NCBI RefSeq assembly: GCF_019649055.1
Contig: NW_026570273.1
Location: forward strand, 744,001 to 808,000
Reading direction: 5' to 3'
Length of the DNA stretch: 64,000 nt
DNA from: Paramacrobiotus metropolitanus
Lineage: Eukaryota > Tardigrada > Eutardigrada > Parachela > Macrobiotidae
Position 1 is the stretch's first letter. Every line of letters begins with the position of its first letter. The translations under genes and the position numbers were made by a program. The notes beneath the pieces were generated by a model that saw only the letters and a program-made list of their open reading frames with translations, searched no databases and was not told the DNA's origin. Below, piece by piece: positions 1-13,225 of this stretch.

Positions 1-2444
1 TGGCCGCTTGTTATTGCGTGCAGACAATCCGACCGGTTCGCTTTGGCAAGGATAACCCGCAATCTCCAAGCCCCGTTTAACTTCGTTGTTCAGTTCGACA
101 TGCCGCGACCATCTACCTTTACTGCTTGAACAGGACAGTCCATGGTGGCCGTTAATTTCCACATGACTCCCACAATTCACGCAGTCGTGTTCCTCTACAA
201 CAGGAAGCCCAAAGCGTAGAGCGACGCCCACTCTAACTTCCTCGTCTCGCAGGAATGTACGCAGATTAGGTGCTGGGAGGGCATTTAACCAAGCGCCAGA
301 GTCGCGGTGCAGGGCAGCCAGTAATACGGCCTTTTACGTTTTATTCGTGGCAGCTAATCTCAACGAGGATACGACACGGTCTATCGGTGGTCGATCCCAT
401 GTCCACTGGAACTTTCTGTTCTCTTCGGCTGGGGCCTCGCAAAGGGTGTACTTCGTCCACTGCTGTACTACAGGATCCAGGAGCGCCGCCGTCGCGGGCT
501 GGTAGATTTCCGAGACTAACGCAATCACCGAATACGCCGATGCCAAAAAGGCAGGAAATACAAGCGATTCAGTGGTTCGCGGCCCCAGTCCACCATCCCT
601 AACTGGCAATGCCATCTGGCTCCACTGCAGATCTGTGGCTCGTATATTCAGCATGGACTGCATGGCGGCGCGCACGCATTCGTCCATAGCGTTCATAAGC
701 GCCATGTGCTCGTAGCATCTTGATGTGCGGAAGCCGTATAACAACTTGGGAATTAACAAGCAGTTTTTCAACAGGTACAGGCTAAAATGCGCTGGTATTT
801 CTTTAAGGCGGCCAAGAAAAACTTTCAGCGGAGCACACTTGCTATGTAGGAACGTGACACACGATGCGGGTGTCAAGGGAGCTCCCAGGAGAACAAAATC
901 CCCTTCCTTAATGACGCGCATCTCGGGCCATACATTCAACACACGTTGTGTAGGGTGCTGGCGGTCTGCAGAAAATTGTCCCACTGCATAAACTTCACAT
1001 TTATCCAGGTTCAGCTCCAGCCCCATTCTGAAACCACGGGATATTATTGAACGCACTGCCATTATCACTTTCTCCGCCGGTCCAGCGAGTGTGACATCGT
1101 CCAAAAAACCAACTGCAACCTCGCACGGTAAGTCATCATAAAGTGGTAGAGTGGCCAGGCTGTATCCAAAAGGGCCATTCGGATCTCTCTGTTGTACTCC
1201 CGTCTCTGACGAAAGTTGAAATTCATCACAGGACAGAGGGACGAATGGCGATAACATTGCCAAAAATACCGGTAATAAGCGGGGAATTTAGAACGTATGG
1301 CAGCAAGGAGAACATCACGGCGCAGTGTGTTAAAGGCATTTCGGAAATCCAGTTTAACGATCACTTTTGCGTCCGTGTGTACCGCTTCCGCGAAGTTTCT
1401 AACTGCATGCACCGCCGCTTCCGCTCCTCCTCGGATCCCAAAACCAACTTGAGAAGGTCGGAACATCGCGGCGGCTTCGTCAGCGCATCGTTTACTCACG
1501 ATCTTAGACCACACTCTTCTGATAGTTTCACCGACAGCTATTGGCCGCAAGCCGCCGTCCTTCTTACATAGCGGCACAAGATTCGCTCCAAAAATGTATG
1601 GCCTGATGTCCTCGGGTACTTCTTTTTGGAGCGCCATGGTAGACAAGTCTGCAAGAGCGACACATAGCTCGCTCAAAGTGTCATCCTTACGGCCAAGCAG
1701 ATCTTTCAGGTGTTGCGGGCGGAGGCCAAAAACCCCTCCAGCAGATTCGGGCGGAAAGCTGAAAACAGCTGACATCAGTTCGGCTGGAGAAACTGCTGGA
1801 GTTTGAATGGAATCGTCAGGTGGCGGTGGAAACTGACAATCATCTGGTGCGGGTGGATGCTTATCGCGAAGTGACTCCACTGTGCGGGCATTGATATCTG
1901 CAAGCTTGTCATCCGCTAGCAACACTCTGATGGCGCCTTTAACATTGCCATCCTGCATCATAGATGTTACCTGGGCGCGCAGTCTGTCGGGTCTCGCACC
2001 TTCGTTAGTGGACTGCTCTCGGCGGGGGGTCGTCTGGCGCTTGTCCAAGGACAGATCAGCGAGGTTTTTCCTGATAACTGTAGCAAGAGAGTCTTTCCGT
2101 AGAGCCTTCGCTGGGGGGAGCGAGAGAGCAGTTGGCGCAAAAAGCAACAGAGCAGTCCAACTGGCTGAATCGTTGTTTCGGACGCAGTCGCGGACCAGAT
2201 CAGTCAAAATCCGGGCACACTGCCGTCGCACCGCCTTGGGGATTCTTTTAGGGATAGAGTAGCGGTCCCCTTCAATAAAAGCCTGCAGGGGATGCTTCGG
2301 TGGTTCGCTTGGTAACGATGGTGGGGACAGGTTGGACGGAGAACCGGAGGTCTGCTTGCGGGAACATGCTCGCACATGCAGTTTCAAACCCGCGCCCTGC
2401 GTAAATAATCTTGGGCAGTGTGGGCATGGCTGATCGCGTACCAT
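1..2444 (-). mobile_element. Non-LTR retrotransposon (restriction-like-endonuclease type), partial and frameshifted
   Basis: The start chosen is the ATG at 2444, which directly precedes a CCHC zinc finger (Cys7, Cys10, His23, Cys27) like the N-terminal fingers of R2/NeSL-type elements. A reverse transcriptase follows: LRPIAVGETIRRVWSK, the block KLDFRNAFNTLRRD, then GVQQRDPNGP and the active-site block FLDD (usual FYLDD or YLDD). Reading all of it needs frame changes near 1240-1250 and near 333. Downstream is a CNCGSH...HHGLSC zinc knuckle, then EPVGLSARNNKRP at positions 60-1. In this group KRP normally opens the KRPD motif of the restriction-like endonuclease, so the endonuclease should lie just outside the window. 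The two shifts suggest a dead copy. The clade assignment rests on motifs only. Confidence 0.85.
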
Positions 2445-2790
2445 CGTGAACAGAACATAAAAACACTGACTTGTTGAAATCTCTATACACCGAGACACCA
2501 CCATTCGACACCAAACTTTTATTGCCGTAAATGAAGTTCGGTGGACAAAATGACAGCTACATTTTGCAAACTTCATTAGTTTGGAAAATTCATTTGCCGG
2601 TTTATCGGGTAACAACATGTATTTAGCATGCACAACTGCATATACGACGCCTATAACGAGCCGCAAGCAGAAGGAACAATTGAATCAAACGCTGAAATTT
2701 TTTTCTTTGAAAAGCCACTGCCACGACGGGCTCGAAAGTGCTGATTGTTACAATAGTACTCGTTTTATGGTAGCAATTTCAGCACAGTAT

Positions 2791-3217
2791 TTATTGTTTA
2801 AAGCATGTCTCGCTAAATTGTTCGCGGATTTGTTTCTGTTTTTCCGTGAGCTCAGCCCAGCACTGTAAGAATCCTGTGGTGTAATCATCATTGTACTCGT
2901 TCTGTTTCCTCATCACCTTATCCAAGTCGCGCACTAGCTGAAGGATTTGTTGTGCTCTGTTTGGATTCTTGGATAAGTCGCGTGTGATTTGCCGTAGCCA
3001 CAACTGGAGTTCGTTTTGGCGATGGATAAAGCCCGCTTGCATATTGCGCAACGTTCTCATTAGTTCGTCTTCCCTCTGCTGCTGGATTTTGAACAGTTCT
3101 TGCATTTGCTGTCGGTCCATCCTCCGGTTTACTGGAAGTACTGTGTATCTGAATGCCGACTGGTTAGCTTGCAGGTTCAACCGGTAATGTTTGACCTGCG
3201 TTTTTTCTCCGAACCAG
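2791..3217 (-). CDS. Candidate last exon of an unknown glutamine-rich coiled-coil protein
   Basis: This open frame begins after a good acceptor (TTTTTTCAG ending at 3218) and runs about 141 codons with no upstream stop inside the exon. The product is rich in Gln, Arg and Glu, with heptad-like runs such as MQELFKIQQQREDELMRTL, so a helical or coiled-coil protein is likely. The stop codon overlaps an AATAAA sequence (CAATAAATA), which fits a terminal exon. I found no ATG in the exon and could not place earlier exons to the right. I do not recognise the family. It lies about 350 bp upstream of the retrotransposon reading frame on the same strand, with no sign that the two are related. Confidence 0.45.
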
Positions 3218-4435
3218 CTGAAAAAACTTCAAATTTTTCGTTGTAGTAACTCAGTATTATCATGGATTCAACATGTACGTGCACAAGCATGTAATCATAA
3301 TATCGGACTAAGGAAAGTACATAAATTAACGCTGTTTTAGTTCAACGCATACTCCAAAAAAACGCTCTATGGTTCGGACACTGCTGGCGATACATATATG
3401 TCAGTGAAGTGGTTTGTTTATGGCAGTTCGTATGTATTAAAAAAAAGCATACCTGCGTCTTGATGGCGTTGTCCTTCAAGCAGTGATGTGCACCGGTGAA
3501 ATATGATGCATTAATACATTAATACATTACGCGTATATGTTCAGTAAGTAAAGGTTGCTATAACGTTAATCTCAGCTGGAAACTTTAAAGGAACGTTACA
3601 TAATACCGTTATAATATCGCAAACGTAATACCGTAATTATAGTTATATGAATACTAATCATCTGTGCCAGGACTTTGGCCCCTCTCCTTTGAGGCAAAGG
3701 ATTTCGGCTTCTACTTTACCAATTTTGCTGCTTTAAAGTACATCAGAATTCTCTCAATGTGGCGGTGGATCATAGATTGTTGATTTTTTGCTAAAATCAT
3801 TTGGCTACGTCCAGTGGTCAGTCGTAAGCTTGTTACCATGGACACGATAAGAAATGCATACACATCTAACCCGACCTGACCCAGCGGAACACTAGCATTC
3901 TAGCAGTATCTTTGCTCGTATTTTTTAGTACAGTACAAAGTATCAGCGTAAACTATGTGTAAATAACTTCTGTACACTATTTAGCCAGTCCGTGTTGCGA
4001 TAAACATAAGTATGTTCATTACGAGTATGTAAGAAAACGAAAAGCAAAGCATCTTTGTGTGTAATACTGATAGTACTTACGTAAAGTATGTAGGCAGGTC
4101 ACTGAAAACTATAATATCGCTCATTCTGATTGTTTCTTTAGTTTTACCGGCATAATACATAAAACTGTAGAAATTAAAGCATTGCAGGTAATAATGGTCG
4201 TACAAGCCAATATTCATCCGTGCTCAGCTTGTAATATATCTAAACGAGCTAGAACTGGTATTAATTGCTAATAAATGGGACAACAACAAAATTTAATGGT
4301 ATGTCGAGTGTATTTGTATACTGCAAAGCGACAATCATCGATTTCACGGCACGTTGTCATGGATAATTCACACAAACTCGTGACTGTTACGCGCAAAAAT
4401 CGCGCTGGAATTTAAGTTGTGTTCCTGAGCAACTA
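3218..4435. other. AT-rich stretch, no gene seen
   Basis: I see no convincing reading frame, RNA gene or repeat. Upstream exons of the coiled-coil candidate could lie here but cannot be placed. Confidence 0.4.
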
Positions 4436-4800
4436 TACAGTACCGTATTCGACCATTTCGGCACAGGGACATTTCGGTATTGGACCATTTCGACACAGGG
4501 GCGTTTCGGCATTGGACATTTCGGCTGCGTAATCAACCGTAGCTGCAAAGCCGGTTTAGATGTGAGACGGCTGCAATCTGGTATCACGTGTGCGCCCAAC
4601 ACGGCAAAGATGCAGCAGGAAAAGTGATATTAATTGCTAAAGCGAAGGGAAAGAGTTGCCGCTTGCCTCGTACTGAGAGTTACAAATTTCCTAAATATTT
4701 TCGAATTTTGGATTTTATGCCGAAATGTCCATATGCCGAAATGGCCGTATGCCGAAATCAGAAATGTCTTTAAGCCGATATGGTAATGTACCGTACAGTA
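4436..4800. mobile_element. MITE-like element with TA-flanked imperfect terminal inverted repeats
   Basis: The left end (TACAGTACCGTATTCGACC at 4436) and the reverse complement of the right end (TACTGTACGGTACATTACC from 4800) match imperfectly over about 27 bp, both running on into CATTTCGGC or CATATCGGC. Short direct repeats of CATTTCGGC sit inside the left arm and GCCGAAATG repeats inside the right arm, so the element can fold back on itself. TA at both edges and the CAGT start recall Tc1/mariner/pogo-type non-autonomous elements. No long open frame is present. Family assignment is inference. Confidence 0.5.
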
Positions 4801-6471
4801 CTCGGTAGGTGACGTCTCCTCATTAAAGAGTGATCGCCACGCATACGCTCCGGTTGCGCTTGTTTTTGCATAGAATACCACTCACTTGAGACAGTCTGAG
4901 TACTTATTGCTGCCGCTGAAGCCCTGATAAAAATTTCAAAGAATGCATAGAATTAATTGACATTTGGAATTTTTTTTGTGCATGGTGCGACGCGTGCATG
5001 TGTTGATTTGTCGCAGGCGATCGGCACAATGTTGTATAAGTATGAGAAGAGGAGAAAGCGTTTACCTTGTTTTTTTTTTCTGCGTTAAAGTCTTCAGATT
5101 AAATGTCGGAACGCTCAGACAACTTTGGAAAACGTACCTTCTCGCGCTGACTATCATATTTCATACACAGCCATTTGCAAACATACAGTACATGTATAAA
5201 ATATTTCTTCACAAAAAAAACAAACGAACTAACAGTGGTTTTTGACCTTACTTTCTTACTACATTTAGTACGCCACAATAGAAAACTTTACATATGCATT
5301 TACGTGTTTTATGCGATGCTTAAAAACTGAAACTTTTACAGCAGTTAATTAATTCGACTCAGTTTGCTTGAGTACGAATATGTTTCGTTTTGGGTTTTAA
5401 AAACCTTTTCAGGTTGGTCACATATTTCGGATAACACATACCGTAAATTTTGTCGCTCAGTATTATTTCGATATCATTAAGTGTTCGAAGCCAGATCTTT
5501 TTGCCGTACATATTTGCCGAGTACATATTTGTACGGTTAATGTGGAAACGGGAATGCATTAATTGCCGCTTTTGAAACTCCAGCTAACAGCTGTCTGCGT
5601 TAATCGAGGCGACCTTTGTAGTTGAATTGCATAGACGCCTTCGACTACGCAACAATCATCTGATTTTCGATATCAAACTGGAAAAACCGTTTAACAAAAA
5701 CTGTTTCAAGTAAGTACCCTTCCCCTGAAGCATCACCGAGTATCTCTTAAACGGAAACCGCCGTAACTACCTATGGTCGATTGCGACTTTTAAAAGATCA
5801 CGACAACACACTATCAATAAATGCCATGCTAATATTATGTTTTGAAAAAATTCTACTTCTGACAATTCAAAGTTGTTAGTTGAAGCCTTGTGAGAATGTG
5901 CATTCCATAGAGCGATACTGACAATACTGCCATGTTGACGGAATTGTTATTAGTATTTCTACGCTTTTTGGCTTGAATCGGTAACAGAATAAGAGCGGCG
6001 TCTTATTTGCGGGCTGCATACAACAGTTCAATGCGTCTTGTTTCTTTACTAACTTCGGCTATTGGATGACACCGCTCCTAAAGTGACATCGTTCAAAAAT
6101 CCTGACACGTGGCAATCATGTGAAGGAGAAAAAATGGCCAGAAATACAATCAGTCAAAATATTAATAAAGTTAAACAACAGTTTAATTCGCGTGTGGCGA
6201 AGAATTTGCGGCATGTTTTGTCTACAAAATGGCTACGCTTTATTCTTGCTGTTAATAATAATCCTTTCAGTCTCCAGAATCTCCACAATTGCAAGCGCCG
6301 GGATAACTGTTCTAGTGCAACATTAAAATTGCAACAGCTGAACTAATGTAGTTCTAGTTATCTATACATGTACCAGTCGATTTGTCTATGCAATATGCCC
6401 ATTTTAATTTCATCAATCTGTGCCATGTCTGAAGGCTAAAAATAAGGAAGTAAAATTTCCGACTTAAACAT
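4801..6471. other. No gene seen
   Basis: Only short unsupported open frames are present, the longest about 94 codons at 6062-6346 on the plus strand, with no recognisable motif or splice support. Confidence 0.4.
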
Positions 6472-6477
6472 TTTATT
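6472..6477 (-). terminator. Poly(A) signal AATAAA of the MFSD6-like gene
   Basis: AATAAA on the minus strand, about 115 bp past the stop codon of the transporter gene. Confidence 0.5.
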
Positions 6478-6591
6478 TTTCCTATCAATATAGATAAAAC
6501 TCAGAGTGCAAAAACCGGTAAACTGCAACAGCCAGCAAGTTGCCATGAACACCAAGAACAATGAAAAAGTTATTCAAACGATTACATTACA

Positions 6592-9500
6592 TTACTCTTG
6601 TTCGGACGTGGGCACCGTTCCGTTGGGACGATGATGCAGCACCGGTTCTTCGTCCAGATACGGAGCGTTGGGGCGCTGATGAACCGCCGCTCCTTCCTCA
6701 CCATACGGCGGCGGTGATTGCCGCAGGCCCCCGTCGGGATAGAGCGCTTCCTCGCCGGATAGCAGCGGCACCACCGGCAACGGCTGGCGGTCCGGCTCCG
6801 TACGGTCGTAGATGCCGTCGTCGGGGAATTCGTCCATGAACGGCATTTTGGCCATCTCGTCCTTCATCGACGGACCCGTGTAGATCGGATAATTACCGCC
6901 TATACAAGAAAACACGGATTATCATCGCTCTGACGCATTGGATTTATTAATTACTTAATTTGGCAAATTATTCGATATTTAAAGCTAAAAAGGCTTCGCA
7001 AAATAATTTCACGGAAATATGAAATTTCAGGTATTAACAGTTTTAGTTCTTTTACCGATCTTGGAAGGTGTTTCACCGGTGACCATGGAATTATCCTGGT
7101 CGTATCCCTTTTCAATCGCCTTCCGCTTGGCATTGCGACGGGGTTTTGTCACCAGGAGAAAGTTCAGAGGATAAAAGAGGAAGGCTAAGCAAATATAGCT
7201 GCACAGCAATAACAATTCATTGTAAAAACTACCTCGTATTAATCAGTACAGAGCGAGAAAATGTGGTGGCTTACAACACGGCAAAAATCTGGAATGTCGC
7301 TCGCGAACCGTAAGCGTTCATAAGGAAACCGCTAATCAGCGCTCCAAAGCCTTTACCTAAAAAGATTTCCCACAAAAAAAAACAGTATTAGAGGTCACAC
7401 TAAGTCGTAAATTCAAAAAGCAGCAATCAGCAGAAGAGACAATTCGCACAACTCGTCAGAGGTGCAGAAAATGTCGTACGTGCAGAATACTCACCAAAAC
7501 AGTAATGGGAGGCAAACACGATGCCTTGCAGCGACGCCACGAAGGTCGGTGACAGTTTGGCAGCATAGCTGGCGGCGGTGACGACAACCTGTTGAAACGA
7601 CCAAAAAAAAGTTAGATAATGGATTGCCCGTTGAATAATCATATATATAAAATATTAGGAGCGAGAACTGTCCCAACGAAACATCGATTCATTGAGAGGT
7701 GATGCGGATTGCGGACTAAAGTAGGTATCGTGTACGATGATCGTAGAGCAGTGGTTTCCACAGTTTGACAATAGAACGCAGACCGAAACGAAAAGCACGC
7801 GCACATTTGGTACATTAACTAGTTTTGTCAACGCTGAGCAGAATGGTGAACCCAAGTTGAATTTTTTTATTGCTTTATACGGTACAATCAGCTTACCAGA
7901 GAATGCGAGACGCCTTCAAAGATCTGTAAGGGTAACACCCAGTACGCTTGCCCGACCGGGACGAAAGATAAGCCGAGAAAGCGTATGGCGTACGCCACCA
8001 CCCCGGCAATGAAGAGTTTCGTGTGGCCGAAGCGCTGGATCAGCTTACTGGCCAGCCCCATGGCCGGGATGCCAAAGAGCCCGCAAACGGTCTGACTGAG
8101 ACCCAGCAGGACTTTGGACGAGTGCAGGTCCTCCAGCATGTACCAGAACAGGAAACTGCAAAATTAAAAAATTAACTGATTAACATCAAGCTGAGTTTCA
8201 ATCAAAAATCAGTACGTACACGATAAAATACATGATAAAAGATAAATTAAATAAATAATACAGTTACACAATATTGAATTAACAATCTATAAATAGATAT
8301 AGAAATAGACTGTTAAATCCAGCCGGGTACCTGGTAATAAATCCAAATCCGCATCCACAGAAGAAGACAATAACGGTCATACTGATAACACGCCGGTCAG
8401 CCATCACCACCAGAATATTTTTCATCAGACTCTGCGCCGGCATACGCAGCTGCATCCGCAGGAAGATGACCACAATGGCGGCCAGAATGTGCATGGCGGA
8501 GAACACGTAGAACGCCGGGCCGTAATCTTCGAACCCGTTGAGTTCTTCGGCCTGAAATGCGTTTCAGAAATCTTTAATATACCGTAAATCGTGAGAAACT
8601 TCACTGTCGGCGATTGGTAATAATCTATGCTGCACGCACTTTTGCAATTAGAATACCAGACAGGGGCGGCAGCAAGGAGAAACCGATCATAGAAAACATC
8701 TTCTGGAAGCCCAGATCCGCTTTGTGGTCTTGACAGAGTGCGATGGCCAAGGAATCCAGTAAAGGCACCTGTTCGTAAAGAGATAATAATGCACTGGAAT
8801 TACAACTACCGGGAATTTGATTTAAAAAGAGCATGTTTTAACTTATAAGTAAATTGAAAATTAAAAAAATAATAAAAAAGATAATAATAAAAGAATTGAA
8901 ATAATACAGTCAGCAACTGTAATCAAAAATTGAAAAAATAGCAGAGAATTTCCGGCAGTTTTAGAAAATTTTCTAAAAATATTTTATTTTATTTTTTAAT
9001 TCATTTTTTTTTATTTTTAAACCGCTTTTTGGCAACCGTTTTTAAACTAAGTTTCGGCCAAATTCATGTTATCAAAAAAATTTGGTTTAAAATTTGTTAG
9101 CTAACGAGAGTACAGAATAATATCACAAATTAAAGCCAAAATAACAGCAGAACTGATTAAATTTCTTAAAAAAAGTTCCAACAGAAAACGTTATTACTCA
9201 AAACATTTCCCATTTAAAAATCAAGTTCGAAGACGAATAGGGAGTCAGTCAAGCGAAATTTTGTTAACGAATAATTTCTTTTCGTTAAAAATAACAGTAT
9301 TATGCATGGTTAGCTGAGCAATTTTGATTTTTAGTCAGTGAGACATTCTTACCGCCATCCACATAATTGTGGTTGATGTCAGACGGAACAGGCAGTAAAA
9401 GCCCAGCGTCGCGGCCTGGCTACCGGTGTCATTGGTAGCTTTGCCGATGACCTTTGGTCGCGGAACTGGACACTTCAATCGCTGAGCCTGAAAGTCTTGT

Positions 9501-11583
9501 CCTATGGCGCAGTTAAAGGAGCAGTTGGATTTGATGTCTTTGCAGCGAGACTTCAGCTGCTCCGAACAGAAATGGGCCGAATCGTTCTTGTCTCCATGAC
9601 ACACCGCCGGGTCCAGCTGGGGCGGCGCCAGCTGGTTGGTCTCGGCACAGTCGGCGTAACAGTCCCTGCAAACATTCAGCAATTCAGACAAAACATAAAC
9701 AAACGCTGGATTTCTTGAAATTCGAAATCTAGTTAGCATATTATACTAATTATAGGAAAATAACCGCGCAATTTTCGACAGAAAAATTACTGATAATTTC
9801 TTTACATACTTCTATAGATTTTGGGTAAATACTTTGTTCAATTTATTTTGGGCATAAAACTTTTCTAAATTGTGTCAATACATGATTACATTTCATGGCA
9901 CTCCGGCCGCTATCTAACAGAATGATGCTTGTAGCACTTCAAATTTAATTATGAGCCGCAAAAAAATGCTACTAATATCGACCTAAAATTTAATTTTTCC
10001 CAAAATCGCTTTATATACAGAGTATTTCGATTTTTAATTTCCTTCAACATTTTGCAATTTATTTTTGTGAACTAATCCGTAACTTTTGGAAGGATTTCGC
10101 CACTGCACAACGATATCTGGCACTCTGAAACTTTTCGTAGTAAAATTAATAAAAGGAAACCATCGTTAGTTTTACAAGTTCTCTTACATTTAAACGCTTA
10201 AAAGCAAAAACAAAAAATCTTTAAATTTGTGATGTATGCAAGTATGAGAACTTGTGAAATTTTAATGTTGCATAAAACATTAAGCTTTAGAAAATAACTA
10301 GGAAAACTGAAACTTAAAATGGTAAATTTGAAAATAAGCAGAAACTCCGAATAAACACTGAAAGTCAACTAAATATACTGCTGTTTTGAATAAATCATTC
10401 TCCCGCGCGCTACAATAGGTAGCCGTTAACTGACCCTAGGCGCAGATGCTGCACATCCATCGCCGCCAGAAAATCATCCACCGCTGTTTTATTCTTCTGC
10501 GGGCATCCCAATAATGATGAGACGTCGTAGCCGAAGGAGCCGTTGGCATGACAGCGGAAGCTGAGATCCGCCACCGGGAACGTCTCGTTGGGACTGAGCT
10601 CCAGGGGCGGTTGGTAGGCCGGCGTTACGAAGTACAGCAGTAAGTGGAGTGTCACGCTGAGCACGGTGGCCACGATGAAGACCAGCCGGTAGTTGCCGAT
10701 TTTGTCGGCAATTAACCCGCCTAGTGGCGGTCCGACGGCGCTGACGAAAGGTAGCACGGCTAGGATGATGGCCGTCTGCGGTACGGTAATACCTAAACCT
10801 ACACGAAAATGTAAATTTTAATATCATTGACTAATAAACATTTATGTATATTTTTTCTTATATTTCTTATACTAGATCATTTTATTTGTTTATATTAACT
10901 TTTTAAATGCCTTTATTAAATTTTTTACAGATATTTTCTTCGCATACTGGTATTAAATTGTTATTGGCATTACTAAATAGCATTTTATAAACAAAAGCTT
11001 CGAATATTTTATCAAAAGAATTTGAATTGGTTACACATTGCACCATAACAATTACAGTTCAAATAAAAAAAACACCAAATTTTTCTGGATAGTAACTGTT
11101 GTATTTGTGTACAGACCCCGTTTACATGAAAATTTATGATTCAGTATAATTTTATGGGTAAGGCACACTTTAATACAGTTCTAAAAATCTGCTAATTATT
11201 AACTATTAATTAAATAATTATTATCATTGTTATTTACAAGCAGTAATCGATAATAACATTCGAACATTTCTGATAATTTTTCAGCGTTCATAAGAACCGA
11301 TTCAACACAAGCAAGAGCAGGACGATAAAACAAAAATTAAACAAAATAGAATTCCATAATGAATTATCTACACTAATAATTTATAACTGGCTTTGTATAG
11401 CTGGAAAGCTTACTTCGCATGTGGACGGCCATAAAAGGTAGCAGCGCCGATATTCCTAAAACCAGAGCAAACACCATTCATCACAGACGCTTCAATCATC
11501 CCGCGGGCGCAACAAGTACCTCCATGGACGAGGAACATCAGTCCCTTCAAGGGAACCAGCTTCGTATTCACTTTACACTGCAT
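6592..11583 (-). CDS. MFSD6-like major facilitator superfamily membrane transporter, 11 exons
   Basis: Exons from 5': 11583-11520, 11455-11414, 10798-10435, 9665-9353, 8768-8640, 8551-8331, 8155-7897, 7588-7495, 7356-7275, 7198-7056, 6899-6592. All introns are GT-AG, phases agree, and the sum is 2019 nt (672 residues plus stop). The first intron is only 64 bp. The N-terminus MQCKVNTKLVPLKGLMFLV leads into a first membrane helix; HLRLG and GGLIADKIGNYRL follow (the loop 2-3 motif). Next come a Cys-rich hydrophilic stretch (about residues 140-250, on exons 3-4), then GLFGIPAMGLASKLIQRFG, ASYAAKLSP and GKGFGALISGFLMNAYG, which are MFSD6-family C-half blocks. The last exon encodes a Pro/Glu-rich cytoplasmic tail. 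MFSD6 substrates are poorly defined, so I assign none. An in-frame ATG also lies upstream at about 11607. There are no breaks in the frame. Confidence 0.9.
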
Positions 11584-11607
11584 CGTGAATCCCAGTAAAA
11601 TGCACAC

Positions 11608-13225
11608 TCTATATCACAGATTAATTACACCGGGTGACGAGCGTTGCGAAAAATAAATTATTCCAATGCAATCAAATAAGATTACAATTAAATTCCATTT
11701 AATCCATGGCGCAGATGATTTAAGAAAAAACTGAAAGAATGATGCAGGAAAACCACAACACTGAACCAGTGATGTGGCGCTGATCAAGCAGCCGCAGAAT
11801 CCGATAAGATTGTTATCCGTTGTATGCCAAACTGAACAAGGCGCGCCCGGATTTATCCGGCTATATTTTTATATACGCGTCCACCGCTGTTTACACCGTT
11901 CTTTACGCAATATACACGGCACAACAACAACGGCATAATTGTCTTACAAGACAGCTCACAGCTGCTATCTTGCCGCAAGACAATTACCGGAGCCGGTTGT
12001 TCGGTGATATTTTCTTCAAAAATTTTCTGTTGATTTCACGCGTTTTACGGCTTCCGTGTGGAAAGCGGTGAAGTCGGCGCTTTTTCGCGGCCGGTGACGC
12101 CTCAAGTGGCTGACTAACGGAGTACCCTGCGGCTTGAAGCGCGACGAAGCCATATAATCTTGAAAATAAGTCTTTTCTTTGCTTTTCGCTGAAGACAGTC
12201 GCTCGAGCACTTCCGGCAAGTACGGCAAACATGGTTGTAAATAATTACCTACACTTTAATCGTGACCAATCCGTGGTTCCGGTATGTCATATATTTCACT
12301 GACCGAGCAACAGAAATATTTCAGTTTTTTAGAAAAAAAAAACACGATCGAGGTGTGGTTAACACGGTGTAAACAAACATCCGTAATTTCTTTAATCACA
12401 ACGGGAGAACAGATAATTAGAAAAATGCATTTAGAAAATGTCTGACGCAAATTAAAAAGCTTCATATAAAGTTCTAAAAATTTCCAATTTTGTAAATATA
12501 ATATAGCTGCGACTTTTCTTGTCGCCGTGACCTTTATGGCATACATCGACTACCGCTGTTAAAGAAACTATTAACGCTCGTCAACAGATCAGATCAACTT
12601 TTGCTATAGAACTTTTCTTTATTAAATACCGATTATTCAATAAAAATTGCTGTCACTGATAAACGAGCTGCACATACTACTCTGTACAACACATTTTTTA
12701 ACCAGTACGCAGTGAGCTGAAAAAAGAGAGGCCATCAGTAATCAAGAGTCAAAGAGGCTAGCTTAACGAAGATCGTCGAAATGACAAAGGACAGCGCGCG
12801 CTTCGCATTCAGTTTGAATCGGCAGTTTTTTAACCGGTTTCTGGTGTTTCTCAACAGTTCGCCATGTACCTCGTAGTGTGTACAGTGCATACATACTGTA
12901 ATCCATACATACAATTGTTGACGGTGTCATCATCGATCAAGTGTCTCTTGTTACACACCGCCAAAATGTAAAAGTTAAATGGCAGATCGCACCATGCATC
13001 GATGAGGGAAAACTGTAGTAGTGGAATTTTAACAGCAACACTGTTTTTATATTGCATTGTGCACTCATTCAGTCATTCTCAAAAGCCAGTGATGTGTTGT
13101 AGCTATATCGGTTCTACAGCACCTTGCTTTACAGGAAATCGTGGCGTGACAAGAAGTCGTTAATGATTTTCCTATTCCACATTTAACAACAAGCGCGCAC
13201 AATTGAGTTTCTTTAAATTGTTTTA
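11608..13225. other. Intergenic region with one ambiguous open stretch
   Basis: On the minus strand at about 12232-11984 two overlapping frames are open: one begins with an ATG in fair context (MFAVLAGSARATVF), the other reads LPYLPEVLERLSSAKSKEK. I cannot tell whether either is an exon. The rest shows nothing recognisable. The promoters of the transporter and of the first phosphatase gene should lie here. Confidence 0.3.

Noticed and set aside
1143-2262. Plus-strand frames of 126-142 codons in the retrotransposon
   Set aside because: They are antisense to the reverse transcriptase, which carries clear motifs on the minus strand.
11984-12245. Two overlapping minus-strand frames with an ATG
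   Set aside because: Both are plausible by composition, neither has a motif, a clear donor or a paralog; noted only in the gap entry.
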